This document shows positions 35,290 to 44,276 of a stretch of DNA of 64,000 nt, piece after piece. Position 1 is the first letter of the stretch; each line of letters starts with the position of its first letter. The notes under the pieces were generated by a model. The model searched no databases and had not been told where the DNA came from. It was given only the letters and a program-made list of their open reading frames with translations. The position numbers were made by a program, and so were the translations under genes. Source of the stretch: Armatimonadota bacterium (GTDB lineage Bacteria; Armatimonadota; UBA5829; DTJY01); assembly GCA_017993055.1 (NCBI GenBank), contig JAGONM010000018.1:1-64000 (forward strand), written 5' to 3'.

Positions 35290-36720
35290 GTGTCCAGGGT
35301 ATCTCTCATCAACCCGAACCGGATGAAGCCGGCGGTCGCGCCGATCGCGCTCGACTACATCGCCGATGCGCTCGATGCCGCCGGGCATGAGGTCTCGATC
35401 CTCGACCTCTGCTTCTCCCCGGACTGGGGCGCGGATGTGGACTCCTTTTTCGCGGGCTACCAGCCGGATCTCATCGGCCTCACGATCCGCAACACCGACG
35501 ACTGCTACTTCGCCAGCCGCGACTTCTTCGTGCCCTACTACAAGGAGGTCGTCGAGCGCATCAGGTCCCGGACCGACGCCCCGGTCGTGCTCGGAGGAGC
35601 GGGGCTCTCGGTAGCCCCCGAGGCAGTGCTGGAGTTCACCGGCGCGGATTATGCGATCCGGGGCGATGGGGAGAAGGCCCTGTCCGACCTGTCCGACATG
35701 TCTGACCTTTCCGAGGTTCCCGGGCTGGTCTTCCGAGAGGGCGGCGCCGTCCGGAGCAATCCCCCGCAGTGGACGAGTTTGGCCGACCTCCCGGCGCACA
35801 GCAGGAAGTGGCTCGACAACGAGCGCTACTTCCGCGAGGGCGGTCAGGCCGGGATCGAGACCAGGCGCGGGTGCGACCGGAAGTGCATCTTCTGCGCCGA
35901 CCCCGCCGGGAAGGGACGCGCGTGCCGAGTCCGACCGCCGTCGCACGTCACCGCCGAGATCGGGGCGCTGCTCGAGCAGGGCATTGACGTCTACCACCTC
36001 TGCGACTGCGAGTTCAACATCCCGATCGCCCATGCGGAGGACGTCTGCCGGGAGATCATCCGGTCGGGCCTCGGCGACCTGATCCGCTGGTACACATACG
36101 CGAGCCCGAAGCCGTTCACCGACGAACTCGCCGACCTGATGGTGCGCGCCGGGTGCCGGGGGATAGATTTCGGCGTGGATTCCGGCGACGACAGGGTCCT
36201 GCGCTCGCTCGGGCGCGACTTCACCTCGGAGGACGTGCGCCGGACGGCCGAGATATGCCATCGGCACGGGATCACCTTCATGTACGACCTGCTCATCGGC
36301 GGCCCGGCGGAGACCCCCGAATCGGTCAGGCGCACGATCGAGCTCATGAAGCGCATCGAGCCGGACCGGGTCGGCGTCTCGATCGGCGTGAGGGTCTACA
36401 ACGGCACCGCGCTCGGGGAGATGGTCCGGCGTGATGGTGTCACACCGTCGAACCCGACGCTCCACGGCATCATCGAGGGCAACGAGAGCTTCCTCGCGCC
36501 GATCTACTACCTCTCGCCTGCGGTCGGGATGCAGGTCTTCGGCCTGGTGGATGACCTCGTTGGGGGCGACTCACGCTTCCTCCACGCCTCGCCCGCCGAA
36601 CTCGAGGGCAACTACAACTACAACGACAACACCGTGCTCGTGGACGCGATCCGGTCGGGCTTCCGAGGGGCCTTCTGGGACATCCTCCGCCGCGCACAGG
36701 CGGGGGAGCGGGCTTCCTGA
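35290..36720 (+). CDS. B12-binding-domain radical SAM protein
   Basis: 476 residues from GTG 35290 (GGGAGG six nt upstream). An N-terminal Rossmann-like B12-binding domain (about 1-145; SLINPNRMKPAVAPIALDYI) lacks the DxHxxG lower-ligand motif, as in many radical SAM members. The radical SAM core follows, with the cluster motif CDRKCIFC (Cys195, Cys199, Cys202) and FMYDLLIGGPAETPE. Residues 132-142 (LSDLSDMSDLS) are encoded by a short DNA repeat also present just upstream of the gene. Substrate unknown. It may be co-transcribed with the DAHP synthase (40-nt gap). Confidence 0.88.
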   Translation: MSRVSLINPNRMKPAVAPIALDYIADALDAAGHEVSILDLCFSPDWGADVDSFFAGYQPDLIGLTIRNTDDCYFASRDFFVPYYKEVVERIRSRTDAPVVLGGAGLSVAPEAVLEFTGADYAIRGDGEKALSDLSDMSDLSEVPGLVFREGGAVRSNPPQWTSLADLPAHSRKWLDNERYFREGGQAGIETRRGCDRKCIFCADPAGKGRACRVRPPSHVTAEIGALLEQGIDVYHLCDCEFNIPIAHAEDVCREIIRSGLGDLIRWYTYASPKPFTDELADLMVRAGCRGIDFGVDSGDDRVLRSLGRDFTSEDVRRTAEICHRHGITFMYDLLIGGPAETPESVRRTIELMKRIEPDRVGVSIGVRVYNGTALGEMVRRDGVTPSNPTLHGIIEGNESFLAPIYYLSPAVGMQVFGLVDDLVGGDSRFLHASPAELEGNYNYNDNTVLVDAIRSGFRGAFWDILRRAQAGERAS

Positions 36721-36724
36721 TCTC

Positions 36725-36990
36725 TCCACGTCACCCTGAACTCTATTCAGGGTCCACCCGGATGGATGCTGAACCAAGTTCAGCATGACGGCGTCGTTCA
36801 GCATGACGGCGCAGCCACCGCGGTGCAGATTGCTGCACCGTCCAGTCCTGAGTGCGCTCTCCGGAGCGTGCATCGAAGGACGGCCTCCCGCAGCAAGAAC
36901 GCCCTTCGATACATCCGCCGGAGCGGACACTCAGGGCTGTCGGTCCCAGTTCGAGAAGTGCACTCAGGGCTGGTCGGGCCTGCCTGACAC
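36725..36990. repeat. Cluster of R2 and R1 repeats
   Basis: R2 (36725-36815; CCCTGAACTCTATTCAGGG and GCTGAACCAAGTTCAGC plus an extra CAGCATGACGG end) is followed by R1 in both orientations (36843-36885 and 36898-36945). No gene was seen in 36721-37050. Confidence 0.8.
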
Positions 36991-37050
36991 CCGGACGTGT
37001 AACGAACAGCGACTTCTCTCCGTCTAATCGGAAAACCTCGGGGGCGCACA

Positions 37051-38127
37051 GTGAAAACAAGACATCTTCTTCTCTCCGCACTGGTCCTGGCGATCGGTGT
37101 GTCCATCTTCTACGCCGGCGCGCGGTACGGCGGGCGACGAACATCGCCGCAGGCGCCGAAGACGGCCGACGTGAGTGTTCCCAAGAGCATCGAGCAGCCT
37201 CCGAAGCCTGAGCCTCCACCGGTCAAGCCCGTCGCCAAAGCGGCCGGACCCGTCAAGCCATCTCCCACTAAGGCCGTCAGCAAGGTGATCGCGAGCGACA
37301 AGGAATACGCCCGCGGGAATGTGACCGACCCCGAGGGCAGGCCGCTCATGGGCGCGGAGATCACGATCGGCGGGGCGTGGGTGACTCACGCGGTCACCGG
37401 CTCCGACGGCAAGTTCCGCATCGAGGTCCCGCAGCTCGAGTGGAAGCCCGGCGGGTGAGGCCCCAAGGGATGCGCGGCCGGTTCGGTCGTGATGCACGTC
37501 GAGCACGCGGAGAAGAAGCTCGGCTTCGTCCGGGAGATAGACCGCTACGAGCTTATCGGCAAGGGGATCACGGTCAAGGCCGTTCCCGCCCACTCGCCGA
37601 AGGTCACCGTCATGGACGTCTGGTGCAAGCCGATCGAAGGCGCGGGGATATGGCTTCGGGAGTTCTACGGCTTGGGCTGGGATGACATACGATGCGGCAA
37701 GACCGACGCGAGCGGCGAGTACGTCGTCCCGGCGGTCTACGTAGGCGGCAAGTACCAGTTCCGGGCGGTCCTTCCGGGATTCTACGGCTACGGTTCCGGC
37801 GGCCCGTCCGTCGGCAGTGGGAACTGGATAGACAACGTGGAGGTCATCCTTGACACCGCTAACAATGAGCGCAAGGGGAAGGTCGTGGATGACAAGGGCA
37901 AGCCTGTCGCGGGCTTCCGGGTATACACCGACTTCGGGCCGGAAGCGGTCACGGATGCGAAGGGAGAGTTCGCGCTGGCCTCGATGCCGAAGGGCCTGGT
38001 CATCATCCAGGCGCGGAAGGGCGACCTCTACGGCAGCAACTACGTCAAGGCGCGCGTGCTGGACCCCGACAAGAATCCCATCAGGGTCAGCAAGCTCCCT
38101 CCCGGCTTCGACCCGGAGAAGTGGTGA
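37051..38127 (+). pseudogene. Exported protein with three carboxypeptidase-regulatory-like domains, broken by an in-frame TGA
   Basis: A GTG at 37051 opens a frame with a signal anchor (LLLSALVLAIGVSIFYAG), a Pro/Lys-rich linker and an Ig-like regulatory domain (ARGNVTDPEGRPLMGAEITI). TGA at 37456-37458 stops it after 135 residues. The same frame continues without other stops to 38127, with two more such domains (VDVWCKPIEGAGIWLRE-like at 37610 and GKVVDDKGKPVAGFRVYTDF at 37870). Replacing TGA by TGG (Trp) would give one 358-residue protein. It could be a strain-level nonsense mutation, a sequencing error or, less likely, recoding. It sits 25 nt before the YCF48 gene and probably shares its transcript. 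Confidence 0.7.
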
Positions 38128-38152
38128 AATGACAGGGAAAGGAAGACTCGCA

Positions 38153-40327
38153 ATGAAGCTCATCAAGGCATCTCTGGTTCTCGGCATGATCTGCGCGGCC
38201 TGGTTGCTGCTCGTGGGACAGCATCCCTCATCGGCCTCATCGTTCATCTCCACCGGCGACGGCGGCTGGGAGTGGGTCAAGCCTACGCCCGGCGGCCAGT
38301 GGTGGCGGGGGGTTTTCTTCCTCGACGACAGCACCGGCTGGGTCGTCGGCAGCGACTGCACGATCCTCAAGACGACCGACGGCGGGCAGCACTGGGCGCC
38401 GCAGGGGGTCAGAGAGCATAAGGTCCTGAACGACGTGTATTTCACCGACAAGGATCACGGCTGGGCTGTCGGCGCTGGACTGCTCAGCCTCGACTGCACG
38501 GGAATCATCTTCAAGACGAGCGACGGCGGCGCGACGTGGCGCAAGGTAGTGGATGGCGGCATAGACAACCTCAACGCCGTCCACTTCGTCAGCAGCGATA
38601 TCGGTTGGGCGGTCGGTGGATACCCCGGCAGCGAGGGCGCCATCCTGAAGACCACCGACGGCGGCGCGACGTGGCAGAAGCAGGACTGCGAAGTGCCCGT
38701 GAAGGCCGGAAGCCTTAGAGCCTTCAACGACGTGTTCTTCGTTGACGCGAACACCGGCTGGGTCGTAGAGAACGACAGAAGCATCTACAAGACGACCGAC
38801 GGCGGGAAGACGTGGCGGGTCTCGCGGCTGGAGGGCGAGGGCGGATTCCGGAAGGTCCAGTTCCTCGATGCTAACAAGGGCTGGATACTTGGCTCGCGGG
38901 CTGCGGTCTACGCCACGGCCGACGGCGGCAGGACCTGGACAACCCGCGAGACGGGCAGGGACAATGCGCCCATGGATTTCCGTTTCACCGATGCTCTGCA
39001 CGGATGTCTCGTCGGACTCACCGGCCAACCTCGGTACACCACCGACGGCGGCAAGACCTGGTCGGCCTCGAAGCCTTTCGACCCGCGCTGGTGGTTCGAG
39101 GCCGTCAGCTTTCCCGACGCGAAGAACGGCTGGGCGGTCGGCCGCGGGGTAATCTACCGCTCGCCGGACGGCGGGGCGTCATGGCAGCCTCAGTCCTGGG
39201 GCCAGGGCGACCTTGCGATGGGTGTATATCCCCTCGATCCGCTGAGAGTATGGACCGTCGGCTCGAACAACGGGCGCGACGACCTCGCGCCGGTCATCAT
39301 GAACACCGCGGACGGAGGCGCGACCTGGAGCTGCCGGACCGCGGGCGTGAAGGCGCAGCTTAACAAGGTCTGCTTCCTGGACGAACAGACCGCGTGGGCG
39401 GTCGGTTGGAGCGGGGCGATCGTCGTCACGCGTGACGGAGGCTCGACCTGGCAGGCGCAGCACTCCGGCGTCAAGGTCAGTCTCTTCAACCTGAGCTTCG
39501 TTGACGCCGATACGGGATGGGCCGTGGGTGACGAGGGCACCGTCGTCAGGACCACGGACGGCGGGAGCACATGGAAGAGGCTGAACCTTGGGACGATGGA
39601 CGTCCTGCACGGGATATTCTTCCTCGACCGGAACACCGGCTGGGTCTGCGGCCTCAACGGGCGGATCATGAAGACGACGGACGGCGGCGAGACGTGGAAG
39701 CGTCAGCCTTCGGGTACCGCGAACTTCCTTGGCGCAATCTGTTTCGTCTCCCCGACCACCGGCTGGATCTCCGGGGTCAAGGGCACCATGCTCAGGACCA
39801 CGGACGGCGGGAATACGTGGATCCAGCAGGACTCGGGCAGCGACGACCAGATCGTGGCGCTGTCCGTGAGAAACGCGGACACCGCGTGGGCGGCCGGGGG
39901 TGACCGCACCATCCAGCACACGAACGACGGAGGGGACACGTGGACCGACATGGACACCGGGTCCTGGAACGGGCTCTGGGATGTCGCCTTCCTCGATGCC
40001 GACAACGGCTGGGCGGTCGGCGGGCAGACGATCATCCGCACTTCCACGGCGGGCCTCCCGGGCGCGGTCTGGGCGAGGAAGCAGGAGGACGGGAAACCGG
40101 CGAACTTCGGGCATCTGGTGGTGACGAAGAAGTCGGAGGGATACCTCCTCGCCGAGCACCCGGACTCGCGCGTCGGCATCCACATCAAGACCTCGGATGC
40201 CAAGCCCAACGTCGGCGACTACATCTACGTCCATGGCAAGGTGGCCTCCGAGAACGGCGAGAAGATCATCGCCGCCGACTCGATAGACATCCAGTGCGCG
40301 GGATGGGGCATCCTGCCGGAAAGATGA
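38153..40327 (+). CDS. Secreted YCF48-like beta-propeller protein with C-terminal OB-like module
   Basis: 724 residues from ATG 38153 (GGAAG seven nt upstream; ATG 38129 is the alternative). Signal peptide SLVLGMICAAWLLLVGQHPS. About fourteen repeats of 40-45 residues follow, each with GWAVG then a hydrophobic strand then TTDGGxTW, the BNR/Asp-box pattern of YCF48/HCF136 proteins. The last 80 residues (HLVVTKKSEGYLLAEHPDSR, VGDYIYVHGKVASENGEKII) form an OB-like module related to those in the two other large secreted proteins. HCF136 helps photosystem II assembly; bacterial secreted relatives have no fixed role. It is probably a surface protein. Confidence 0.85.
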   Translation: MKLIKASLVLGMICAAWLLLVGQHPSSASSFISTGDGGWEWVKPTPGGQWWRGVFFLDDSTGWVVGSDCTILKTTDGGQHWAPQGVREHKVLNDVYFTDKDHGWAVGAGLLSLDCTGIIFKTSDGGATWRKVVDGGIDNLNAVHFVSSDIGWAVGGYPGSEGAILKTTDGGATWQKQDCEVPVKAGSLRAFNDVFFVDANTGWVVENDRSIYKTTDGGKTWRVSRLEGEGGFRKVQFLDANKGWILGSRAAVYATADGGRTWTTRETGRDNAPMDFRFTDALHGCLVGLTGQPRYTTDGGKTWSASKPFDPRWWFEAVSFPDAKNGWAVGRGVIYRSPDGGASWQPQSWGQGDLAMGVYPLDPLRVWTVGSNNGRDDLAPVIMNTADGGATWSCRTAGVKAQLNKVCFLDEQTAWAVGWSGAIVVTRDGGSTWQAQHSGVKVSLFNLSFVDADTGWAVGDEGTVVRTTDGGSTWKRLNLGTMDVLHGIFFLDRNTGWVCGLNGRIMKTTDGGETWKRQPSGTANFLGAICFVSPTTGWISGVKGTMLRTTDGGNTWIQQDSGSDDQIVALSVRNADTAWAAGGDRTIQHTNDGGDTWTDMDTGSWNGLWDVAFLDADNGWAVGGQTIIRTSTAGLPGAVWARKQEDGKPANFGHLVVTKKSEGYLLAEHPDSRVGIHIKTSDAKPNVGDYIYVHGKVASENGEKIIAADSIDIQCAGWGILPER

Positions 40328-40366
40328 GGGATGTTGGCTGTCAGGCGTCGGGGAACAATCCCCGTC

Positions 40367-40482
40367 AGCCCTGAGTGATCCTGGTGAATGACAGGATTGT
40401 ATCGAAGGGCGGCCTCGTCGCACAACAGCTGGCAGTTCCCGGCCGTCCTTCGATACACGCGCCGGAGCGCGCACTCAGGACT
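40367..40482. repeat. Two facing copies of R1
   Basis: GCCCTGAGTGATCC...TTGTATCGAAGGGC (40368-40410) and GTCCTTCGATACACGCGCC...CACTCAGGAC (40444-40482) lie between convergent genes; they could act as a bidirectional hairpin. Confidence 0.75.
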
Positions 40483-40510
40483 GACGGTTCTGGACCTCGG
40501 AAGAAGGCTG

Positions 40511-41929
40511 TCACGCCTTGTCCGGGATGACGAACGGCGGCCTCGGCGCGCGTGCGAGCAGCGCGTTCGCCTGATCGTCGCCGATGAACCTCTCCGCCGC
40601 CGGGTCGAACTTCAGCTCCCGGCCCAGACGGTACGACGAACGCTCCACCTCGATGCCGTTGGCCTTCAGGTGCTCGCCCATCCTCCGGAACGACTCGTTG
40701 CCGAACTCGTTCGCCTGGAACGGATCGGGAATGCCCGCGAACGTCACCCTCGTGCCGAGCCGCTGGGAGATGTTCGCCAGGTGGCAGAGCGCCGAGGAGT
40801 AGTGCGCGGTCTCGATGTTCCAGTCGAAGAGCGCCTTGTCCCGGCTTCGCATCACGCTTATGAACTCCGGGAAGCTCGCGCTCCTGCTGGTCTTGTCCGG
40901 CTCGATCTTCACGACCGGCTCCGGCTCTTTCCCGCCGTTCGGATAGAACTTGTCGCCCGCGACCACGCCTTCTTCGAAGTGGAAGGTGTTGCCCACGCCC
41001 TGCCCGTAGTACCCGCCGGTCTCGAGCCCTCGGACCTCGAAGATGAGTTGAGTGTCGCCGTAGTCGAACACCGCGACCTGCGTGTTGGCCGTCTGCCCCT
41101 GGTCCACGTAGCCGAACCTCCCGCCGACGCTCACGACTCCGCGCGGGAGAGTCGCGTCGGGGATCGCGTGGAGCGCGGCGTGCATCTCGTGCGCGCCCTG
41201 GTTGCCGATGTCGCCGCACCCGTACTCCCAGAACCAGTGCCAGTTGTAGTGGACGAGGTTCTCGTGGTAGCCCTTCTTCGCCGCGGGGCCGCACCAGAGG
41301 TCGAAATCGAGCTCGGCCGGCGGCTGCTTGACGTCTCGGAACTCGATGCTCTTGCGCCGCTTGTAGCAGAGCCCGCGCGAGACCAGCAGCTTGCCGTACG
41401 TGCCCCTTCGCGCGAGCGCCGCGATCAGGTCGCCCTTGGTCCCCTTGTCCGTGCCGTACTGGACCACCCGGTCGTGCTTGCGGGCGATCTCGACGGCGAC
41501 GCGCCCCTCGTGCACGGTCTGGCTGAGCGGCTTCTCGACGTAGACGTCCTTGCCCGCCTGGCAGGCCCATATCGTCTGGATGCAGTGCTGGTGGTTGCAC
41601 GAAGCGATCGAGACCGCGTCGAGGTCCTTGTCGTCGAGCGCCCTGCGGATATCCTGCACGCAGGTCGGCGCCCGCTTGCCCGCGTCGGTTATCTTCTTGC
41701 TCCTGCGGTCGAACAGCCGGCTGTCGGGGTCCACGAGGTATGCTATCTCGACGCCCTCCAGCCCGAGGAGACTGTTGATGTGAGACTCGCCCCTGCCGTT
41801 GATGCCGACCACCGCCACGCGGATGGTGTCGTTCGCGCCCAGCACGGGGCTGAACCGACTGCTGATGACGAATGACGCGGTGGCTCCCGCCGTCATCCCC
41901 AGGAACTGCCTGCGAGTGAGACCTTTCAT
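40511..41929 (-). CDS. Tat-exported Gfo/Idh/MocA-family oxidoreductase
   Basis: 472 residues from ATG 41929, with GGAGG six nt upstream. A twin-arginine leader (TRRQFLGMTAGATASFVISS) precedes the Rossmann domain (IRVAVVGINGRGESHI). The conserved EKPLSQTVHEG segment (about residues 135-150) holds the catalytic-type Lys. The C-terminal domain has HYNWHWFWEYGCGDIGNQG and HEMHAALHAIP. Exported members of this family are common in Planctomycetes and Armatimonadota and are linked to sugar oxidation or glycan metabolism. NAD(P) must be tightly bound to function outside the cytoplasm. Confidence 0.9.
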   Translation of the reverse strand: MKGLTRRQFLGMTAGATASFVISSRFSPVLGANDTIRVAVVGINGRGESHINSLLGLEGVEIAYLVDPDSRLFDRRSKKITDAGKRAPTCVQDIRRALDDKDLDAVSIASCNHQHCIQTIWACQAGKDVYVEKPLSQTVHEGRVAVEIARKHDRVVQYGTDKGTKGDLIAALARRGTYGKLLVSRGLCYKRRKSIEFRDVKQPPAELDFDLWCGPAAKKGYHENLVHYNWHWFWEYGCGDIGNQGAHEMHAALHAIPDATLPRGVVSVGGRFGYVDQGQTANTQVAVFDYGDTQLIFEVRGLETGGYYGQGVGNTFHFEEGVVAGDKFYPNGGKEPEPVVKIEPDKTSRSASFPEFISVMRSRDKALFDWNIETAHYSSALCHLANISQRLGTRVTFAGIPDPFQANEFGNESFRRMGEHLKANGIEVERSSYRLGRELKFDPAAERFIGDDQANALLARAPRPPFVIPDKA

Positions 41930-42136
41930 GACTGCCTCCAAGTGATTCCGCGCGCTGATGGGCAGGCCCGAAGGCCTGCCGCTCCTCACGATCACATTCT
42001 CCATCGCCGGCAAAACCCCTCTTTGCGGGGAGCGGCCGGCCGGGGCGGCGCCGGTCGGTAACAACGGGGCGGCGCGCATCGTATCAACAAGATGAGGCCC
42101 GCGCGCTCGCGGCTTGCACAAAAAGCCCGCGATATA

Positions 42137-42145
42137 TGCTATAAT
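42137..42145 (+). promoter_or_regulatory. Extended -10 promoter for the multiheme cytochrome
   Basis: TGCTATAAT with TATAAT at 42140-42145; TTGCAC (42114-42119) lies 20 nt upstream, longer than ideal. Predicted start near 42152, 30 nt before ATG 42182. Confidence 0.6.
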
Positions 42146-42181
42146 CGGGCCGCAACACCGTCCCGCCAAGGAGTAACTTTC

Positions 42182-43135
42182 ATGCGCAGAAAAGCGTTTG
42201 CCGTCTGGCCGATTGCCGCCGCGATCCTCGCGGTGTTCGGGCTGACCGCGCTCGCCCAGGATGCCTGGGACGTCCACAAGGCATCCTACAAGGGCAGTAT
42301 GCTCTGCAAGATGTGCCACCAGACCCTCGAGGAGAAGGGCAAGGCCTTCGTTCCGGGCTTCGACAAGACCGCTCACCCGAAGGCGATGCAGAAGGCGTCC
42401 GTCGAGGGCGCGATCGTCGGCGATTTCACGACCAATCCGGTGTTCAAGAAGGAACAGGTCGCCTGGGTCCTCGGCAAGGGCACCAACAAGCAGGCCTATC
42501 TCGACGCGAACTTCCAGGTGCTCCCCGCCATGTGGTACGTCAAGGAGAAGAAGTGGAAGCCCGCTCAGGCCGCCGACGGGGCCGCGCAGTGCATCGCCTG
42601 CCACACCACCGGCTTCGACCCGGCCACCAAGAAGTTCCTCGCGGAGGGAGTCGGCTGCGAGATGTGCCACGGCCCGGGCAGCGACCACGTGGGCGGAAAC
42701 CAGAAGGCGATCGTCAACCCGAAGAACCTCGACCCCGTGAAGAAGGGGATGATCTGCGGCCAGTGCCACTCCGCCGGCAAGGACCCGACCGGCAAGCTGC
42801 CTCACCCCGTCGGCTTCAGGCCCGGCGACGACCTGACGAAGACCTTCGTGGACGCCAAGCCGACCGCGCCCGGAGCGAACCAGCAGTACTCCGAGCACCT
42901 TCAGAGCGAGCACGCCAAGGTCGGGACGAACTGCACGACCTGTCACGACCCGCACAAGTCGGTCGAAGGGCTCAAGGCGCAGATACGCAAGCCCGTGAAC
43001 GACCTCTGCCTGGAGTGCCACGCGGGCACGATAAAGGATATGAAGACTCACGCCCCGACCGCGGCGGCCGACGCGACCTGCGCGACTTGCCACATGCACG
43101 GCGGGGTGCACACGTTCAAGAAAGCGACTCAGTAG
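42182..43135 (+). CDS. Periplasmic heptaheme cytochrome c
   Basis: 317 residues from ATG 42182, with AAGGAG eight nt upstream. A signal peptide (AVWPIAAAILAVFGLTALAQ) is followed by seven CXXCH heme-binding motifs: CKMCH, CIACH, CEMCH, CGQCH, CTTCH, CLECH and CATCH. The central GVGCEMCHGPGSDH resembles the cytochrome c554 family; the C-terminal part has the doubled CXXCH pattern. It is an electron-transfer protein of the periplasm, perhaps in anaerobic or nitrogen/sulfur respiration. It is followed by cytochrome c assembly and heme genes on the same strand, which fits its maturation needs. Confidence 0.93.
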   Translation: MRRKAFAVWPIAAAILAVFGLTALAQDAWDVHKASYKGSMLCKMCHQTLEEKGKAFVPGFDKTAHPKAMQKASVEGAIVGDFTTNPVFKKEQVAWVLGKGTNKQAYLDANFQVLPAMWYVKEKKWKPAQAADGAAQCIACHTTGFDPATKKFLAEGVGCEMCHGPGSDHVGGNQKAIVNPKNLDPVKKGMICGQCHSAGKDPTGKLPHPVGFRPGDDLTKTFVDAKPTAPGANQQYSEHLQSEHAKVGTNCTTCHDPHKSVEGLKAQIRKPVNDLCLECHAGTIKDMKTHAPTAAADATCATCHMHGGVHTFKKATQ

Positions 43136-43171
43136 CCTTGCAGTGCGCGGTCGCGTGGTGCCGACGGACTC

Positions 43172-43236
43172 GTCAAGCTGAACTCGATTCAGCATCTGCG
43201 ACGGGATGGACCCTGAATCAAGTTCAGGGTGACGAC
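43172..43236. repeat. R2 repeat
   Basis: CAAGCTGAACTCGATTCAGC and CCCTGAATCAAGTTCAGGG hairpins in the gap between the cytochrome and ccsA-like genes. Confidence 0.8.
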
Positions 43237-43274
43237 TGCGATGCCGCGCCGCCGCGCTTCATACGGAGAAAAGC

Positions 43275-44117
43275 ATGACGGTCGAGCTGGGCTCAACGCT
43301 GTTTCAGATCGCATTCTGGATCTACGCCGCCGCGGCGGTTCTGTATGCCGCTTACCTCTTCAGCAAGCGTGAGGCGGCCGGCAGGGCGGGGCTGATCGTC
43401 CTGCTGATCGGTTTCGCGTTCCACACCGGCTCGCTGGTCGTGAGGACCGTAGCAGCCGAGCGTCCCCCGTTCCTGAACATGTACGAGTATATGCTCTCTT
43501 TCGCGTGGGGCGGGGTGCTCGTCTACCTCGGGCTCGAGTTCCTGACCAGGACGCGCGTCTACGGGTCGTTCGCCGTGCCGCTCGTAGCCTGCATTTCCCT
43601 GCTCGCGGTGCGCCTGCCGACGGAGGTGAACCCGACGATGCCCGCCCTCCGGAGCGCGTGGAGGGTGCCGCACATCGCGACCGCCGTCCTCGCCTATTCC
43701 GCGTTCGCCATCGCGGCGGGCCTCGCGCTGATGTATCTCATACGCGAGCGGAAGACTCGGTCGGATTCCTTCTGGGCGAGCAGGCTTCCCGCGCCGGACA
43801 CGCTCGATCGGACGGCCTACCGCCTGGTCAGCTTCGGATTCCTGATGCAGACCCTCCTCCTCATCACCGGCGCGCTCTGGGCGCAGAAGGCGTGGGGGAC
43901 CTATTGGGGGTGGGACCCGAAGGAGACCTGGGCGCTGATCACCTGGCTGATCTACGCGTCGTACCTGCACATGCGCTTCTCGAAGGGATGGAAGGGCCGC
44001 ACGTCCGCGATCGTTTTGGTCGTCGGCTTCGGGGCGGTGATCTTCACCCTGTTCGGGGTCAACCTGCTTGACAAGCTGGGCCTGCTCGGCCCGAGCCTGC
44101 ACACATACACGAACTGA
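43275..44117 (+). CDS. CcsA/ResC-type cytochrome c assembly protein, paralog 1
   Basis: 280 residues with about eight membrane helices and the tryptophan-rich WWD-type signature WGWDPKETWALITW (about 210-225) that binds heme in System II cytochrome c synthases. Conserved His residues occur in FHTGSLVV (near 53), VPHIATA and ASYLHMRF. With a CcsB/ResB partner (not in the window) it would carry heme across the membrane and attach it to CXXCH apocytochromes. GGAG precedes the ATG. Related to the HemX-like gene at 46263. Confidence 0.87.
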   Translation: MTVELGSTLFQIAFWIYAAAAVLYAAYLFSKREAAGRAGLIVLLIGFAFHTGSLVVRTVAAERPPFLNMYEYMLSFAWGGVLVYLGLEFLTRTRVYGSFAVPLVACISLLAVRLPTEVNPTMPALRSAWRVPHIATAVLAYSAFAIAAGLALMYLIRERKTRSDSFWASRLPAPDTLDRTAYRLVSFGFLMQTLLLITGALWAQKAWGTYWGWDPKETWALITWLIYASYLHMRFSKGWKGRTSAIVLVVGFGAVIFTLFGVNLLDKLGLLGPSLHTYTN

Positions 44118-44139
44118 GTGCGCTCTCACCAACGGACCC

Positions 44140-44248
44140 GTCATCCTGAACTTGATTCAGGATCCATGGATGCCGAATCGAGTTCGGCATGACGCTCCTT
44201 GGAGCGTCGTCCTTCGATACACGCGCCGGAGCGCGCACTCAGGACTGG
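44140..44248. repeat. R2 followed by R1 (half)
   Basis: R2 at 44140-44197 (ATCCTGAACTTGATTCAGGAT and GCCGAATCGAGTTCGGC) and an R1 half at 44209-44248 (CCTTCGATACACGCGCC...ACTCAGGACT). Confidence 0.8.
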
Positions 44249-44276
44249 CGGGCTCGCTTCCGGTCACCGACAACCC

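Noticed and set aside
37456-37458. Selenocysteine insertion at the in-frame TGA
   Set aside because: No convincing hairpin with the expected spacing, no redox motif, and the domain is a structural Ig-like fold.
42092-42181. Upstream extension of the heptaheme cytochrome
   Set aside because: It crosses the TATAAT promoter and lacks a ribosome site. ATG 42182 has AAGGAG and opens a proper signal peptide.
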